From: an uncultured Pseudomonadota bacterium
Lineage (GTDB): Bacteria > Pseudomonadota > Gammaproteobacteria > Ga0077536
NCBI GenBank assembly: GCA_913047675.1
Contig: CAJWTO010000009.1
Coordinates: 1 to 38,352 of the forward strand
DNA length: 38,352 nucleotides
Direction: 5' to 3'
Positions 24,546-34,115 of the stretch are shown here, piece by piece. The notes under the pieces were generated by a model. It made no database searches. It saw only the letters and a list, made by a program, of their open reading frames with translations, and was not told the origin of the DNA. Every line of letters begins with the position of its first letter. Positions within the stretch are counted from its first letter, which is position 1. The translations under genes and the position numbers were made by a program.

Positions 24546-25592
24546 TTATTTCGCCGTCCAGAAGAGAGGGAAGGGCGGTTCGAAAGTCTTAACTCGACTG
24601 CTGCCGACCACTAAGTCATCAATCGATACAGGACTTGACCGCTTAACAAACTCTATCTCTTCAGTGTTTGGCTTTAGATTGTAAAATTCAGGTCCGTTTA
24701 ATGATGCAAAGCTATTTAGCTCATCTAGAGCATCATTTTTTTCAAATATGGCGATATATGTTTGTAGGGCATTAGGACTATTATAGACGCCGGCGCAACC
24801 GCACGAGCTTTCCTTTTCTTCGATCAAATGTGGCGCGGAGTCTGTCCCCAGGAAGAATCTTTTATTTCCCGAACAGGCCGCCTCGACTAGCGCGATCCGA
24901 TGTTGTTCTCTTTTGGGTATAGGCAGGCAGTAAAGATGCGGCCTTATTCCACCGGCAAAGAGGTCAGAGCGATTAACAGACAAATGATGGGGTGTTATTG
25001 TCGCGGCTAACTTGTCTGGTTGACCAGATCTAACGTAGTCAACCGCATTTTTAGTTGTGATGTGCTCGAAAACAATCTTCAAGTTAGGATGTCGACTTCT
25101 TAGCGGCTCCAAAATCAGTTCAATGAACTTATGTTCGCGGTCAAAAATATCAATTTTATGATCGACCACTTCGCCATGTATCAGCAGTGGCATGCCAGCG
25201 TCACTCATTGCAGAAAAAACAGAATCTAGGAGTAGGACGTTAGTTACGCCACTATCCGAGTTGGTGGTCGCTCCAGCGGGATAAAGTTTTGCGGCTGAGA
25301 ACACATCTGCCGTAAAGCCAGAGATTAAATCATCAGGGTCGGTTTCATCTGTTAAATAACAGGTCATCAACGGTGTGAAATCTGAGTTTTTCTCGAGAGC
25401 AGCTTCGATCTCTCGCCGGTAGAGCACCGCATCAGAGGTCGTCCTAATCGGAGGAGAGAGATTAGGCATCACAATAGCTCGATTGAAACTAGTAGCCGTG
25501 TCGCTTAATACTTTTGGTAGCATTTCGCCTGATCGTAGATGGACATGCCAATCATCTGGTTTAGTGAGTGCGAGCGATTTGGTTGGTTTCAT
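24546..25592 (-). CDS. pyrC: Dihydroorotase PyrC (class II)
   Basis: Cyclises carbamoyl-aspartate to dihydroorotate in pyrimidine synthesis. The 348 residues equal the E. coli enzyme length. Zinc ligands are seen as His16 and His18 (DDWHVHLR), the carboxylated Lys102 in AAKLYPAGATTNSDSGV, His in LLIHGEV near 140, His in FEHITT near 178, and the Asp in GTDSAPH. It heads the tight minus-strand run ending with the radical SAM gene and is divergent from the acyl-CoA ligase gene. Confidence 0.97.
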   Translation of the reverse strand: MKPTKSLALTKPDDWHVHLRSGEMLPKVLSDTATSFNRAIVMPNLSPPIRTTSDAVLYRREIEAALEKNSDFTPLMTCYLTDETDPDDLISGFTADVFSAAKLYPAGATTNSDSGVTNVLLLDSVFSAMSDAGMPLLIHGEVVDHKIDIFDREHKFIELILEPLRSRHPNLKIVFEHITTKNAVDYVRSGQPDKLAATITPHHLSVNRSDLFAGGIRPHLYCLPIPKREQHRIALVEAACSGNKRFFLGTDSAPHLIEEKESSCGCAGVYNSPNALQTYIAIFEKNDALDELNSFASLNGPEFYNLKPNTEEIEFVKRSSPVSIDDLVVGSSRVKTFEPPFPLFWTAK

Positions 25593-25641
25593 ACAGTTAA
25601 TTTAACATGGGCTGATAAGTTAACGGAAACACTAAATCTTA

Positions 25642-25653
25642 AATAACGTTATT
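25642..25653. promoter_or_regulatory. 12-bp perfect palindrome upstream of the acyl-CoA ligase gene
   Basis: AATAACGTTATT is fully symmetric and sits in the 130-base region between pyrC and the acyl-CoA ligase gene, 70 bases before the latter's ATG. A TATAAT hexamer follows at 25688-25693, though with no good -35 element. A role as an operator is an inference; short AT-rich palindromes are common by chance. Confidence 0.3.
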
Positions 25654-25722
25654 ATCATTCCTAAATATACGGTTTAATCTCAGTGTTTATAATAAATTCA
25701 TAAAAATTTGGAGCTATAGATA

Positions 25723-27363
25723 ATGTTTGGTTTGATGATGGACACGCCTCTGTTGATAAAAAATATTGCATTACATGCTGAGCGTAATCATGCGCGACAG
25801 GAGATAGTGTCAGTCACTTCTGATCTTGGGGTCCATCGCTATACATTTAGTGAAGCCATATCACGCTCTCGAAAAGTCACGAATGTTTTAGATAAGTTAG
25901 GGTGCTCGCCGGATGCGCGAATAGCGACTTTAGCTTGGAATGACTTTAGGCATCTGGAGCTGTATTACGGGGTGTCATGCAGTGGACGCGTGCTACATAC
26001 AATAAATCCGAGACTTTTTGCTGATCAGCTGATCTATATCATTAACCATTCTGAAGATGAAATAATATTTTTTGATACTGCATTTACGGAGTTACTTGAG
26101 TCGATTGCCGATAGATGTCCAACTGTTAAGGCTTATGTGGCAATGACGGCTAAGGATCACATGCCAACTAGTTCACTACCGAACATGTTGTGTTACGAAG
26201 AACTATTACATGTTGAATCATCTGAGTGTGATTGGCCTGACTTTGACGAGAGGACCGCGAGTTGCTTGTGCTATACCTCAGGGACTACAGGTAATCCTAA
26301 AGGAGTCCTTTACAGTCATCGAAGCACCGTAATTCATTCTTACGCGCTTTGTATGCCTGATGCTGCATCACTGTCAGCCCACGATGCAGTCCTGACCGTA
26401 GTCCCGATGTTTCACGTCAATGCTTGGGGTTACCCCTATTCGAGCCTTATGGTTGGAAGTAAGTTAGTGTTTCCGGGGCCAAAACTGGGTGATGCGGAAA
26501 CTCTCGTTAGTTTAATTAATGACGAAGGGGTTACAATCGCAGGAGGAGTCCCCACGGTGTGGTTACCATTACTCGAACACCTTAAAAAAACCGGACAGGG
26601 AGTTCCTACTTTAAATCGTACAGTTATTGGTGGTTCGGCCTGTCCTTTATCGATGATAGAAGAGTTTCGAGATGACTTCGGCGTGCAGGTCCTGCATGGT
26701 TGGGGAATGACAGAAATGAGTCCCCTTGGGACTGTCAATACGCATAACCCTCAGACGATTGAATATACTGGCGAGGCTATGCAGGAGCATTTGGTCAAAC
26801 AGGGTAGGGGACTGCCAGGAGTGGAGTTAAAGATAACTGACGAACAGGGGCAAGATCTCCCTTGGGACGGTGAAGCTTTCGGAACGTTGAAAGTCAGAGG
26901 GCCTTGGGTCTGCTCGGACTATTACAAATTATCAACCGCCTCATCTGCTCATGGTAGCGACGGCTGGTTTGATACTGGAGATGTTGCTAGCATTGATGCC
27001 AACGGCTACATGAAAATAACTGATCGAACCAAAGACGTTATTAAGTCAGGTGGTGAATGGATAAGTTCTATAGATTTAGAAAATGTGGCCATGTCTTTTC
27101 CCGGTGTCCGCGAGTGTGCCGTTGTGGGGATGCCTCACTCTAAGTGGCAGGAGCGTCCGCTGTTAGTTATTGTTAATAAAGATAACGATAACCCGATTGA
27201 AGTTTCCGAGGTTTTACGCTTTTTCGAAGGAAAGGTCGCAAAGTGGTGGATCCCGAGTGATGCGGTTTTTGTTGGAGAGCTGCCTCACACTGCGACAGGC
27301 AAGGTGAGTAAGTTAACTTTACGTGAAGAGTTGAAAGGTTATCAATTTCCGGATGACGGCTAG
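25723..27363 (+). CDS. Fatty acyl/short-to-long-chain acyl-CoA ligase (ANL superfamily)
   Basis: A 546-residue adenylate-forming enzyme activating a carboxylic acid to its CoA thioester with ATP. Motifs: [13 protein letters not shown] near 186-198 (P-loop), '[11 protein letters not shown]' near 228-238, GWGMTEMSP near 326-334, WFDTGDVA near 415-422, [15 protein letters not shown] near 432-446 and the C-terminal TGKVSK with the catalytic Lys. The N-terminus ([12 protein letters not shown]) and '[15 protein letters not shown]' block resemble the group containing DmdB-like 3-methylmercaptopropionyl-CoA ligases and medium/long-chain ligases, so substrate is open. The thiolase gene follows on the same strand. 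Confidence 0.9.
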   Translation: MFGLMMDTPLLIKNIALHAERNHARQEIVSVTSDLGVHRYTFSEAISRSRKVTNVLDKLGCSPDARIATLAWNDFRHLELYYGVSCSGRVLHTINPRLFADQLIYIINHSEDEIIFFDTAFTELLESIADRCPTVKAYVAMTAKDHMPTSSLPNMLCYEELLHVESSECDWPDFDERTASCLCYTSGTTGNPKGVLYSHRSTVIHSYALCMPDAASLSAHDAVLTVVPMFHVNAWGYPYSSLMVGSKLVFPGPKLGDAETLVSLINDEGVTIAGGVPTVWLPLLEHLKKTGQGVPTLNRTVIGGSACPLSMIEEFRDDFGVQVLHGWGMTEMSPLGTVNTHNPQTIEYTGEAMQEHLVKQGRGLPGVELKITDEQGQDLPWDGEAFGTLKVRGPWVCSDYYKLSTASSAHGSDGWFDTGDVASIDANGYMKITDRTKDVIKSGGEWISSIDLENVAMSFPGVRECAVVGMPHSKWQERPLLVIVNKDNDNPIEVSEVLRFFEGKVAKWWIPSDAVFVGELPHTATGKVSKLTLREELKGYQFPDDG

Positions 27364-27495
27364 GGAGCGAGTTTTAATATTACTGAGCGTGAATATCGCT
27401 GCCTAGTTCTTTAGGTATGATTTTCGCCAGAAAAATGTGCTTTAATATGTATATGTATTTCGAAATTATTACTACTGATTTGAGGAGATGAACTT

Positions 27496-28677
27496 ATGTC
27501 TGAATCAACGATTATCGCGGGACTCGCTAGAACACCGATGGGGGGTATGCAGGGTGACCTTTCCGAAGTTTCGGCGCCGGTCCTGGGCGAAACTGCCATA
27601 CGCGGAGCATTGAGTCGCGCGGGTGTTTCTCCGGATCAAGTTGACGAAACAATAATGGGGTGTGTGTTGCCTGGAGGACTAGGACAAGCTCCGGCGAGAC
27701 AAGCTTCTATCGGCGCAGGTATTCCTGAATCGACACCGTGCAGCACGGTTAACAAAATGTGCGGATCGGGGATGAAAACGGTAATGATGGCTCACGATGC
27801 TATTAACGCCGGCTCTGCCGAAGTTGTTGTCGCTGGGGGAATGGAAAGTATGACCAATGCACCGTACATTTTGCCTAAAGTACGTAGCGGAATGCGGCTT
27901 GGTCATGGGGAAGTTTTGGACCATATGTTTGTTGATGGTCTTGAGGACGCATTCGATAAAGGGAGGTTGATGGGTAGCTTTGCTGAAGACTGCGCTAGCA
28001 AGTACGACTTTTCGAGAGAAGCGCAAGATGCCTACGCTATCGAGTCATTGAAAAGAGCTAAAAATGCAATTGATAAGGGTTTGTTCACTGAAGAGATAGA
28101 ACCTGTGAAAATTTCTACACGAAAGGGTGATTTCGTTATTGATACTGATGAGCAGCCTGGTAAAGCGCAGCTGGACAAAATTCCAAATTTGAGACCTGCT
28201 TTTGCGAAAGACGGTACTGTAACGGCTGCAAATTCTAGCTCTATTTCTGATGGTGCTGCCGCTGTCGTTTTGTGTTCTGAATCCAAGGCTAGTGAACTAG
28301 GTCTGAAGCCTGTGGCACGTATTTTAGGTCACAGCTCTCACGCGCAGGCGCCTGGATGGTTTACTACTGCTCCTGTTGATGCGATTAAAAAGTTAATGAA
28401 GAAGCTGGAGTGGACTGTGCAGGATGTTGATCTTTTTGAGGTAAACGAAGCGTTTGCAGTTGTACCCATGGCGGCGATGCACGATGTAGGTATACCTCAT
28501 GAAAAATTAAATGTTCGAGGCGGAGCTTGCGCGTTAGGTCATCCTGTTGGGGCCTCTGGCGCACGTATTATTGTCACACTAGCTCAAGCACTGAAAGATT
28601 CAGGTGGCAAAAAAGGCGTAGCCAGTTTGTGTATAGGTGGTGGAGAAGCGACTGCAGTAGCGATCGAATTAGCATAA
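27496..28677 (+). CDS. Acetyl-CoA C-acyltransferase (thiolase)
   Basis: A 393-residue thiolase catalysing reversible condensation or thiolysis of 3-ketoacyl-CoA. The nucleophile Cys89 is in NKMCGSGMK, the C-terminal active site is NEAFAVVP near 315-322, GGACALGHPVGASGAR with the catalytic His near 350-365, and LCIGGGEA with the second Cys near 383. The length and 'CSTVNKMCGSG' pattern suit the acetyl-CoA acetyltransferase/degradative short-chain group. The ATG has a clear GAGGAG site at 27482-27487. It lies 132 bases after the acyl-CoA ligase gene, a pairing expected for acyl breakdown. Confidence 0.93.
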   Translation: MSESTIIAGLARTPMGGMQGDLSEVSAPVLGETAIRGALSRAGVSPDQVDETIMGCVLPGGLGQAPARQASIGAGIPESTPCSTVNKMCGSGMKTVMMAHDAINAGSAEVVVAGGMESMTNAPYILPKVRSGMRLGHGEVLDHMFVDGLEDAFDKGRLMGSFAEDCASKYDFSREAQDAYAIESLKRAKNAIDKGLFTEEIEPVKISTRKGDFVIDTDEQPGKAQLDKIPNLRPAFAKDGTVTAANSSSISDGAAAVVLCSESKASELGLKPVARILGHSSHAQAPGWFTTAPVDAIKKLMKKLEWTVQDVDLFEVNEAFAVVPMAAMHDVGIPHEKLNVRGGACALGHPVGASGARIIVTLAQALKDSGGKKGVASLCIGGGEATAVAIELA

Positions 28678-28758
28678 AGCACAATTCTAGCCGTATGATT
28701 TTTCGTTAGCTTTTTTTATTAATCTTAAAAAGTGATTCGCAACATAAAGAGTCAAACA

Positions 28759-29319
28759 ATGGTTCGATGTGATTGGGTAGATCTTTCTAAACCAGACTAT
28801 GTGGCGTATCACGATGAGGAGTGGGGAGTTCCTCAATTGGATGACAATAGGTTACTTGAGGCTCTGTGTCTTGAAGGGGCTCAGGCCGGTTTGAGTTGGT
28901 ACACTATTTTAAAAAAGAGGCAAGGTTATCGAGAAGCTTTTTCTCAGTTTAATTTGGTTGAGGTGACTTCCTATTCTGAGTCCGAGATAAATATGTTGTT
29001 GTCTGATTCGCGTATCGTGAGGCACGAGGGTAAGATTCGTTCTGTCGTAAGCAACGCGAAGGCAGCTCTGCGATGCGCGTCTGAATTAGGTTCATTTAGA
29101 AAATTTATTTGGACTACCTGGGCTGAGTGCTCGGGAGATCAGCGGTATAAGATTTTCAGCAAGCGAATGAAGAAGGCTGGTTTTAAATTTGTAGGACCGA
29201 AGACACTGGAGTCATTTGCGCAGGCTATAGGGCTTGTTAATGATCATTCACCGGAGTGTTTTAGGTATCCTATCATTAAGTCGCTGATAGAGAGGTCAAG
29301 TCCCACCCCCATTGGCTGA
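28759..29319 (+). CDS. tag: DNA-3-methyladenine glycosylase I
   Basis: Base-excision repair glycosylase removing 3-methyladenine. From ATG 28759 (ribosome site AAAGAG nearby) the protein has 186 residues and aligns with E. coli Tag from the first residue: MVRCDW, VAYHDEEWGVP, CLEGAQAGLSWYTILKKR with the catalytic-site Glu, IVRHEGKIRSVV, GFKFVGPKT and GLVNDHSPEC. The HhH fold zinc ligands Cys, His, His, Cys (in VRC, AYHD, NDH, PEC) are all present. An in-frame GTG at 28732 would add nine unconserved residues. Confidence 0.95.
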   Translation: MVRCDWVDLSKPDYVAYHDEEWGVPQLDDNRLLEALCLEGAQAGLSWYTILKKRQGYREAFSQFNLVEVTSYSESEINMLLSDSRIVRHEGKIRSVVSNAKAALRCASELGSFRKFIWTTWAECSGDQRYKIFSKRMKKAGFKFVGPKTLESFAQAIGLVNDHSPECFRYPIIKSLIERSSPTPIG

Positions 29320-29345
29320 TAGGGATGGGCAAACAATACGGTTAT

Positions 29346-30599
29346 TTATTTAAGCAAAGGCACTCTGGAAACCGACTCATTATCTACCAAGATAGCTGTG
29401 CCCCTTCCTCCGAGCACTAACAATTTTCCATTAGGCAGTTCAACCGGGGTTTTGATCCAAGATAGGAGCTTTAACTCAGTTCTGTCTGCAAGCGTCCATT
29501 CGTCGTCCTTTAATGTTCCAATAAGGCCAACTGCGCCTGAAATCACCGGAGTCCCGTCTTGAGTTAGAATAACTCCGAATATACCCTCACGTCCTGGTTT
29601 GGGATTGTCTTCCCAAGTTTCGCCGTTATCTAGGCTCTTTTGATTTACCCCTGCGGCCCCGGTGAGCCAAGCTTCATTCCCTCGTTGATAGCCAGCCATC
29701 CAGTATGCAGGCTCAGGTTCTCTGGGCACGATTTCAGTGTCGCGTCTTACCCAAGTTTCGCCACCATCATCACTTTGTAAAATCATACCAAATTCACCCG
29801 CGAGAGTGACTCTTCCTTGATTCAGCATTACGACATTCCAAGAAACGTCTCCTTTGCGGAAAGGAGGACCTGGTGCGAACTTAGTCGCGACTGTGGGGGC
29901 GGGTTCCATATCGAGCTCTTTTTGAAACTGAATGAATCCCTCATCAGGGTATAAAATATAATCTTCTTCCTCAACAGCGGGCTGCCCCCCAACACTAGCG
30001 GTAAACTTCAAAGTGTCGGTATCAAGGTTAGAAACTCCTAGATACCAATCAGCGGGGAAACTTCCAGGGAATTCTATGAGAGGGAGAGTAACTTCATCGA
30101 TCACGACTTCTTCGTAGTTAGCCATGTCTGTGCTGCGATATATCAAACCTCGCCCACCTACGACCCAAATACTGTTGCCGTCCGACGCAATATCAAGAAT
30201 CGGTTCCTCATACTCCGATAGCTGTGCGATCTCCGATACATTTTCTCCGTCAAATTTATATAGCATTCCAGTAGAACTTCCGAGGAGAGCTTCTTGATCT
30301 GAAATTGCGTGCAGACTGGTAAAGTCAACGTTCGGTACATTTTCGACAAGGGTCAGTAGGGCAGCGCTATCGGTCAATTCGACCAATCCGACCGTACCGT
30401 GCTGACCAGCGACTAGGATTCGCCCCATACCATTTAGGTAGTCTGCATCCATTACGTCGATGAATGTTGTGCTTGGCGCAGTTCCAGCATTAGTTGAACC
30501 AGCTCCATTAGACGCCGAGTCTTGCGCCAGAGTGTTAGCCCCGATATAACTTAATATTACGCAGGTAAATATTTGTGCGAATTTTGATTTACAGATCAT
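29346..30599 (-). CDS. Secreted YCF48/Hcf136-like beta-propeller protein
   Basis: A 417-residue exported protein. A signal peptide covers about residues 1-25 (ending TLA-Q), then repeated propeller blades with Asp-box-like turns such as SDDGGETWVRR and LDNGETWED, and repeated 'G..G.I'/'G..G.IGTL' strands; this is the YCF48/BNR layout known from photosystem II assembly factors. In non-photosynthetic gammaproteobacteria such proteins recur beside DUF1302, DUF1329 and RND genes, as here. The ATG at 30599 has an AGGAAA site about 7 bases upstream. The probable role is a periplasmic scaffold or chaperone of the neighbouring envelope system. Confidence 0.8.
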   Translation of the reverse strand: MICKSKFAQIFTCVILSYIGANTLAQDSASNGAGSTNAGTAPSTTFIDVMDADYLNGMGRILVAGQHGTVGLVELTDSAALLTLVENVPNVDFTSLHAISDQEALLGSSTGMLYKFDGENVSEIAQLSEYEEPILDIASDGNSIWVVGGRGLIYRSTDMANYEEVVIDEVTLPLIEFPGSFPADWYLGVSNLDTDTLKFTASVGGQPAVEEEDYILYPDEGFIQFQKELDMEPAPTVATKFAPGPPFRKGDVSWNVVMLNQGRVTLAGEFGMILQSDDGGETWVRRDTEIVPREPEPAYWMAGYQRGNEAWLTGAAGVNQKSLDNGETWEDNPKPGREGIFGVILTQDGTPVISGAVGLIGTLKDDEWTLADRTELKLLSWIKTPVELPNGKLLVLGGRGTAILVDNESVSRVPLLK

Positions 30600-30684
30600 G
30601 AAGAGTTTCCTGTTTTTATCCCAAAACGATAAAGTAAATTTTCGAAATGCTCACTGCCCGTAAGCTCCCGATATTCTTAAGAAA

Positions 30685-30706
30685 GGCCTATCGTGCCCTT
30701 CAGGCC
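30685..30706 (-). terminator. Weak hairpin downstream of the flavin reductase gene
   Basis: Reading the minus strand, GGCCT (30706-30702) pairs with AGGCC (30689-30685), followed by TTTCTT. The stem is only five base pairs with a 12-base loop, so it is at best a weak terminator between the flavin reductase and YCF48-like genes. Confidence 0.2.
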
Positions 30707-30743
30707 GTTAAAGTATCAGCAATTGCCATCGTCATACAACAGT

Positions 30744-31232
30744 TTAACGTTTAAATTCTTGATAGCCTCCGCGATAGTATAGTAGAGGGTCGTCGTCAGC
30801 ATCGTTGCTGGCCCAGCCTTTAACTAGGCCACATACAATTTGGTGATCACCACCCTCATATACATTATAGATCGAGCATTCTATCGATAAAAGTGCTCCG
30901 GAGATTAACGGAATTCCGAATTCTCCTAAGCACCAATCGATGTTGTCGAACTTGTCGACGCCTTTTTTAGCAAAGTTGTTAGAAATAGATTGTTGCGATG
31001 CGCACAGCATATTTATCCCAAATATCTGGGTTTCAAGCATGGGCCCTAAGGTATCAGAATTATTGTCTACACAGACAAGGAACATCGGAGGCTTCAGCGA
31101 GAGAGAGCTTACCGCGTTCATGGTCAGTCCAAAAGGGTTGCCGGCTTTGTCGATAGTTGTGACGATGGATACACCAGAAGCCCACAGCCCGCAGGCTTTT
31201 CTAAAGGCATCTGAATCAAATTTGTCGTTCAT
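30744..31232 (-). CDS. Flavin reductase domain protein (FMN-binding split barrel)
   Basis: A protein of about 162 residues from ATG 31232 (ATG 31262 would add ten). It matches the flavin reductase-like family: 'FRKACGLWASGVSIVTT', 'GLTMNAVSSLSLKPPMFLVCVD', 'FGINMLCASQQSISNNFAKK', 'IECSIYNVYEGGDHQIVCGLV' and the closing 'LLYYRGGYQEF'. Members supply reduced FMN/FAD to two-component monooxygenases. No monooxygenase gene is in the window, so the partner is unknown; the position next to the YCF48/RND/DUF1302 block makes a link to hydrophobic substrate oxidation possible. Confidence 0.88.
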   Translation of the reverse strand: MNDKFDSDAFRKACGLWASGVSIVTTIDKAGNPFGLTMNAVSSLSLKPPMFLVCVDNNSDTLGPMLETQIFGINMLCASQQSISNNFAKKGVDKFDNIDWCLGEFGIPLISGALLSIECSIYNVYEGGDHQIVCGLVKGWASNDADDDPLLYYRGGYQEFKR

Positions 31233-31541
31233 AGTTAATAACTTTGTAAATTGAGAGAGCATGTAATGTGCAACAAAAATACAGGTAGGTGCAAGTGAAA
31301 CAAATTTACCCAGGCCTAGTTTGTTAGTATGGCCCAGTTCCTCGCTGCCTCACTCGATTAATGGTACCAGAATAGTCGTGCCATGTAATTCTTAAACAAT
31401 TTAGCAATACGTTAGGTCTAAAAATTTCGATGCCAGGTGAACCAAATCTGGGGAGCTAGCAACGGTTTAGGGCGGGCTTTTAACCTCTCTATTATGTGTG
31501 GTTTAAAAGCAACGCAATTAATGTTTACCTTTTACCACAAA

Positions 31542-31561
31542 CGTGACAAAATCACGCGTGA
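31542..31561. promoter_or_regulatory. Overlapping inverted repeats CGTGA-N5-TCACGCGTGA
   Basis: Three half-sites CGTGA/TCACG/CGTGA occur in 20 bases: the first two form a 5-5-5 inverted repeat and the last two a perfect 10-bp palindrome. The element lies about 110 bases before the RND start codon. Such spaced symmetric half-sites suit a dimeric regulator, possibly in two alternative registers; this is inferred. Confidence 0.4.
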
Positions 31562-31657
31562 TGAATTAATTAACGCACAGATAATCTGTCGTTTGAGTTA
31601 AAAAGTTTGGTTATTTTAAAGCCACATCCGAATTTGTGGTCGATTAATATAATGTGC

Positions 31658-31665
31658 GGGAGGAG
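31658..31665 (+). promoter_or_regulatory. Ribosome binding site that fixes a TTG start for the RND gene
   Basis: GGGAGGAG ends six bases before TTG 31672. No ATG or GTG in frame is nearby, and translation from this TTG gives a normal RND N-terminus, so the rare start codon is well supported. Confidence 0.7.
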
Positions 31666-31671
31666 TAGACA

Positions 31672-34068
31672 TTGTCTGAGAACGGATTAACGAGAGGTCA
31701 GAGGATAGCGAACTGGATGTTGGATAACCGTATGACTACGGTACTTGGCATCATTATCCCCACACTACTGTTAGCTTGGTCATTGCCATCAATTGAGGTT
31801 TACTCGCGGTTTGCGGACCTGCTTCCTGCGAAGCACGATTACATCAAAAATTACAATCGAATGAAGCAAACGTTTGGCGGAGCCAACGTTGTCACCATGT
31901 CAATTGAGGTCGAGGGCGACCAGGATATTTTTACTAACGAGACGCTGAATCAAATCAAGTATGTGACCGATGAGGTCGATATGATTAAGGGTGTGAACCA
32001 TTATCAGGTCGCCAGTATCGCTCACCCCAAGATACGCAGGATTAGGACAACCGCTGGTGGACTGATCAAGTCTGAACCAGTTCTCCCTCGAGACATCCCC
32101 ACTGAGCCGGACAAGCTGAAGCAACTCCGAGAAGAATCTTTTAATAACGACATTGTATATGGAACTTACATATCAACAGATGGTAAAGCTGCCCTCATCC
32201 TCGCGGGGTTCGATGAAGAACGGCTAGACTACAACACAATTTTTACTCGCCTAAAAGAGCTGAAGGTAGAAATAGAAGAATCTGGGAACACCAAGTTGTA
32301 TATAGCTGGTGAGCCCATGCTGAAAGGCTGGATATACTACCATTCTGCAGAGCTAACGCTGATATTTGGTATTACTTTCGCCGTCATGGTGCTTTTGCTG
32401 TACCTGCATTTTGGTTCTCTTGCCGGGGTGTTCGTTCCACTATTGGGCACGGGTATGGCCTGTGTATGGGGCCTAGGCTTCGTTGGATGGATGGATTTCA
32501 ATTTAGATCCGCTTATTCTTGTTGTGCCTATCTTAATTTCAGCACGTACAGCCAGTCACTGTGTCCAAATGATGGAACGATTCCATGATGAGATCCGTAA
32601 GGGGGAATCTCGGGATTCTGCCGTCAGAACTAGTATGGGGGAATTGCTAGTTCCCGCCTCGATCGCTATATTTACCGACGCAGCGGGACTCTATGTGCTT
32701 ACCGTTTCCTCTATTCCGATTATTGCTAAGTTAGGTTATTTCTGTAGCTTTTGGTCCTTGAGTAATCTAGTTACGGTAACTGTCTTGGTGCCGATAGTGC
32801 TTTCCTACTTGCCGTCTCCTAAGGTAAGTCAAGACGAAGATAAGCATGTTTATTCAATGATTATGAGTAAGTGGTCTAACTTTTTAGTTTCTGATCGCGC
32901 GCCCAAGCCTATTTTTGGTCTAGCGCTAGTGTTGATAGGATTTGCGGTGTTTTACGCAAAAGATATGGTTGTTGGTGAGAATATGCCTGGTTCGCCAATA
33001 TTGTTTCCAGATTCAGAATATAACGTGGCAGCGAAAGCGATAGCTGATAAATTCGCGGGTGCGAATCAGTTCAGTATTTACTTTGAAGCTGATGAAGCCC
33101 ACAAGATGAAAGATCCAGAAGTAGTGGCGGTGATGGAGAAGTTTGGACTGTACATGGCCGATACTTTGGGCTACGGGGGGACTAGAACGATCCCTCACCT
33201 AGTTCGGTCGATAAACCGACTCTATCATTACGATGATCCTCGATGGTCGCTAGTTCCATCGAGCCAGCGTGATATTGGTAACACCTTGTTTATGTACGAA
33301 GCGGGCGCTGCGATACCTGGCGTCATTCTAGAGTATATGGATCTAGAAGGGCGAACCGCTAACTTCGTCGTATTTTACAAGGATGCTACTGGGCCAACAG
33401 TTACAGAAGCTGTCATTAAAGCGAAGGAATTTTTGGCTGAGCATCCGATGGACGGAGTAACTCCGAGGTTTGCCGGGGGAATTATAGGAACTACTGCTGC
33501 GGGGAACGAAGAAGTAGAGCAATCGGAACTAAATCAGACTATCCTGATTATGGTTGTGGTGATGGCTTCAGTGATAGCTACGTATAGATCAATCACGGCT
33601 GCACTTCTTGTGTTTGTGGTGCTCGCGATGGCAGTAGTCATTAATAGAGCGTACATGGGATTTAGAGGTATCGGCTTAAACATTAATACCTTGCCAGTAA
33701 CGGCGGTTGGTATTGGTATCGGGGTTGATTACGCAATTTATATGCTTGACAGGATCCGTGAGGAAGTACGTCATAGATCAATTGACGATGCAGTTAAAGT
33801 TGCGCTATCAACAACGGGTGCAGCCGTATTGTTTACTGCAGTGACGGTTGTGGCCGGCATAGCGTACTGGATATTTGGTTCATCGCTCCGATTTAACAGT
33901 GAGATGGCAATGCTATTATCACTGCTAATGGTGAGCAATATGATCGGGGCGATTTCTCTGTTGCCTCTGTTGGTTAAGGTGTTTAAACCAAGCTTTGTGA
34001 TGAAATCACAGGTGGATGAGTCATCCACTGGCGACGATTCTACAGAGCCTGCAAACACTGCCGCTTAG
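31672..34068 (+). CDS. RND/MMPL family exporter
   Basis: A 798-residue inner-membrane protein of the RND superfamily (HAE3/MMPL-like 'predicted exporter' group). It has one N-terminal helix near 18-35, a periplasmic loop, a helix cluster near 225-375, another loop (about 430-620), and a second cluster near 620-780, i.e. the duplicated half-structure. The second half has the typical 'GIGIGVDYAIYMLDRIREE' helix-4-like segment near 681-700 and 'STTGAAVLFTAVTVVAG'. HAE3 proteins move lipids, hopanoids, siderophores or other hydrophobic molecules toward the outer membrane. Adjacent DUF1302 and DUF1329 genes support an envelope role. The TTG start is discussed separately. Confidence 0.92.
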   Translation: MSENGLTRGQRIANWMLDNRMTTVLGIIIPTLLLAWSLPSIEVYSRFADLLPAKHDYIKNYNRMKQTFGGANVVTMSIEVEGDQDIFTNETLNQIKYVTDEVDMIKGVNHYQVASIAHPKIRRIRTTAGGLIKSEPVLPRDIPTEPDKLKQLREESFNNDIVYGTYISTDGKAALILAGFDEERLDYNTIFTRLKELKVEIEESGNTKLYIAGEPMLKGWIYYHSAELTLIFGITFAVMVLLLYLHFGSLAGVFVPLLGTGMACVWGLGFVGWMDFNLDPLILVVPILISARTASHCVQMMERFHDEIRKGESRDSAVRTSMGELLVPASIAIFTDAAGLYVLTVSSIPIIAKLGYFCSFWSLSNLVTVTVLVPIVLSYLPSPKVSQDEDKHVYSMIMSKWSNFLVSDRAPKPIFGLALVLIGFAVFYAKDMVVGENMPGSPILFPDSEYNVAAKAIADKFAGANQFSIYFEADEAHKMKDPEVVAVMEKFGLYMADTLGYGGTRTIPHLVRSINRLYHYDDPRWSLVPSSQRDIGNTLFMYEAGAAIPGVILEYMDLEGRTANFVVFYKDATGPTVTEAVIKAKEFLAEHPMDGVTPRFAGGIIGTTAAGNEEVEQSELNQTILIMVVVMASVIATYRSITAALLVFVVLAMAVVINRAYMGFRGIGLNINTLPVTAVGIGIGVDYAIYMLDRIREEVRHRSIDDAVKVALSTTGAAVLFTAVTVVAGIAYWIFGSSLRFNSEMAMLLSLLMVSNMIGAISLLPLLVKVFKPSFVMKSQVDESSTGDDSTEPANTAA

Positions 34069-34115
34069 CAGATAAACTGAGAAATCGTGAATAGAAAGCT
34101 TTAAAACATGTTAAA

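Larger units (their letters stand above)
31263..31671. other. Long intergenic region upstream of the RND transporter gene
   Basis: About 410 bases without a convincing coding frame or RNA gene, between divergent flavin reductase and RND genes. It holds several repeats: TGTGGTTTAAA at 31497-31507; ACCACAAA at 31534-31541 with its inverse TTTGTGGT at 31633-31640; CGTGA-N5-TCACG at 31542-31556 merging into the palindrome TCACGCGTGA at 31552-31561; a TATAAT hexamer at 31648-31653; and the ribosome site at 31658-31665. It looks like a regulated promoter region. Confidence 0.5.

Noticed and set aside
28678-28731. Possible terminator between the thiolase and tag genes
   Set aside because: AAAGC and GCTTTTTTT flank a ~30-base loop, giving only a five-base stem; too weak to call.
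31233-31243. AGTTAATAACT symmetric element right before the flavin reductase ATG
   Set aside because: Five-base arms in AT-rich DNA, and it would lie inside the coding region if the upstream ATG at 31262 is used.
31622-31639. Short inverted repeat CCACA-N8-TGTGG near the RND start
   Set aside because: Only five-base arms; already covered as part of the recurring TGTGGT words, and not strong enough alone.
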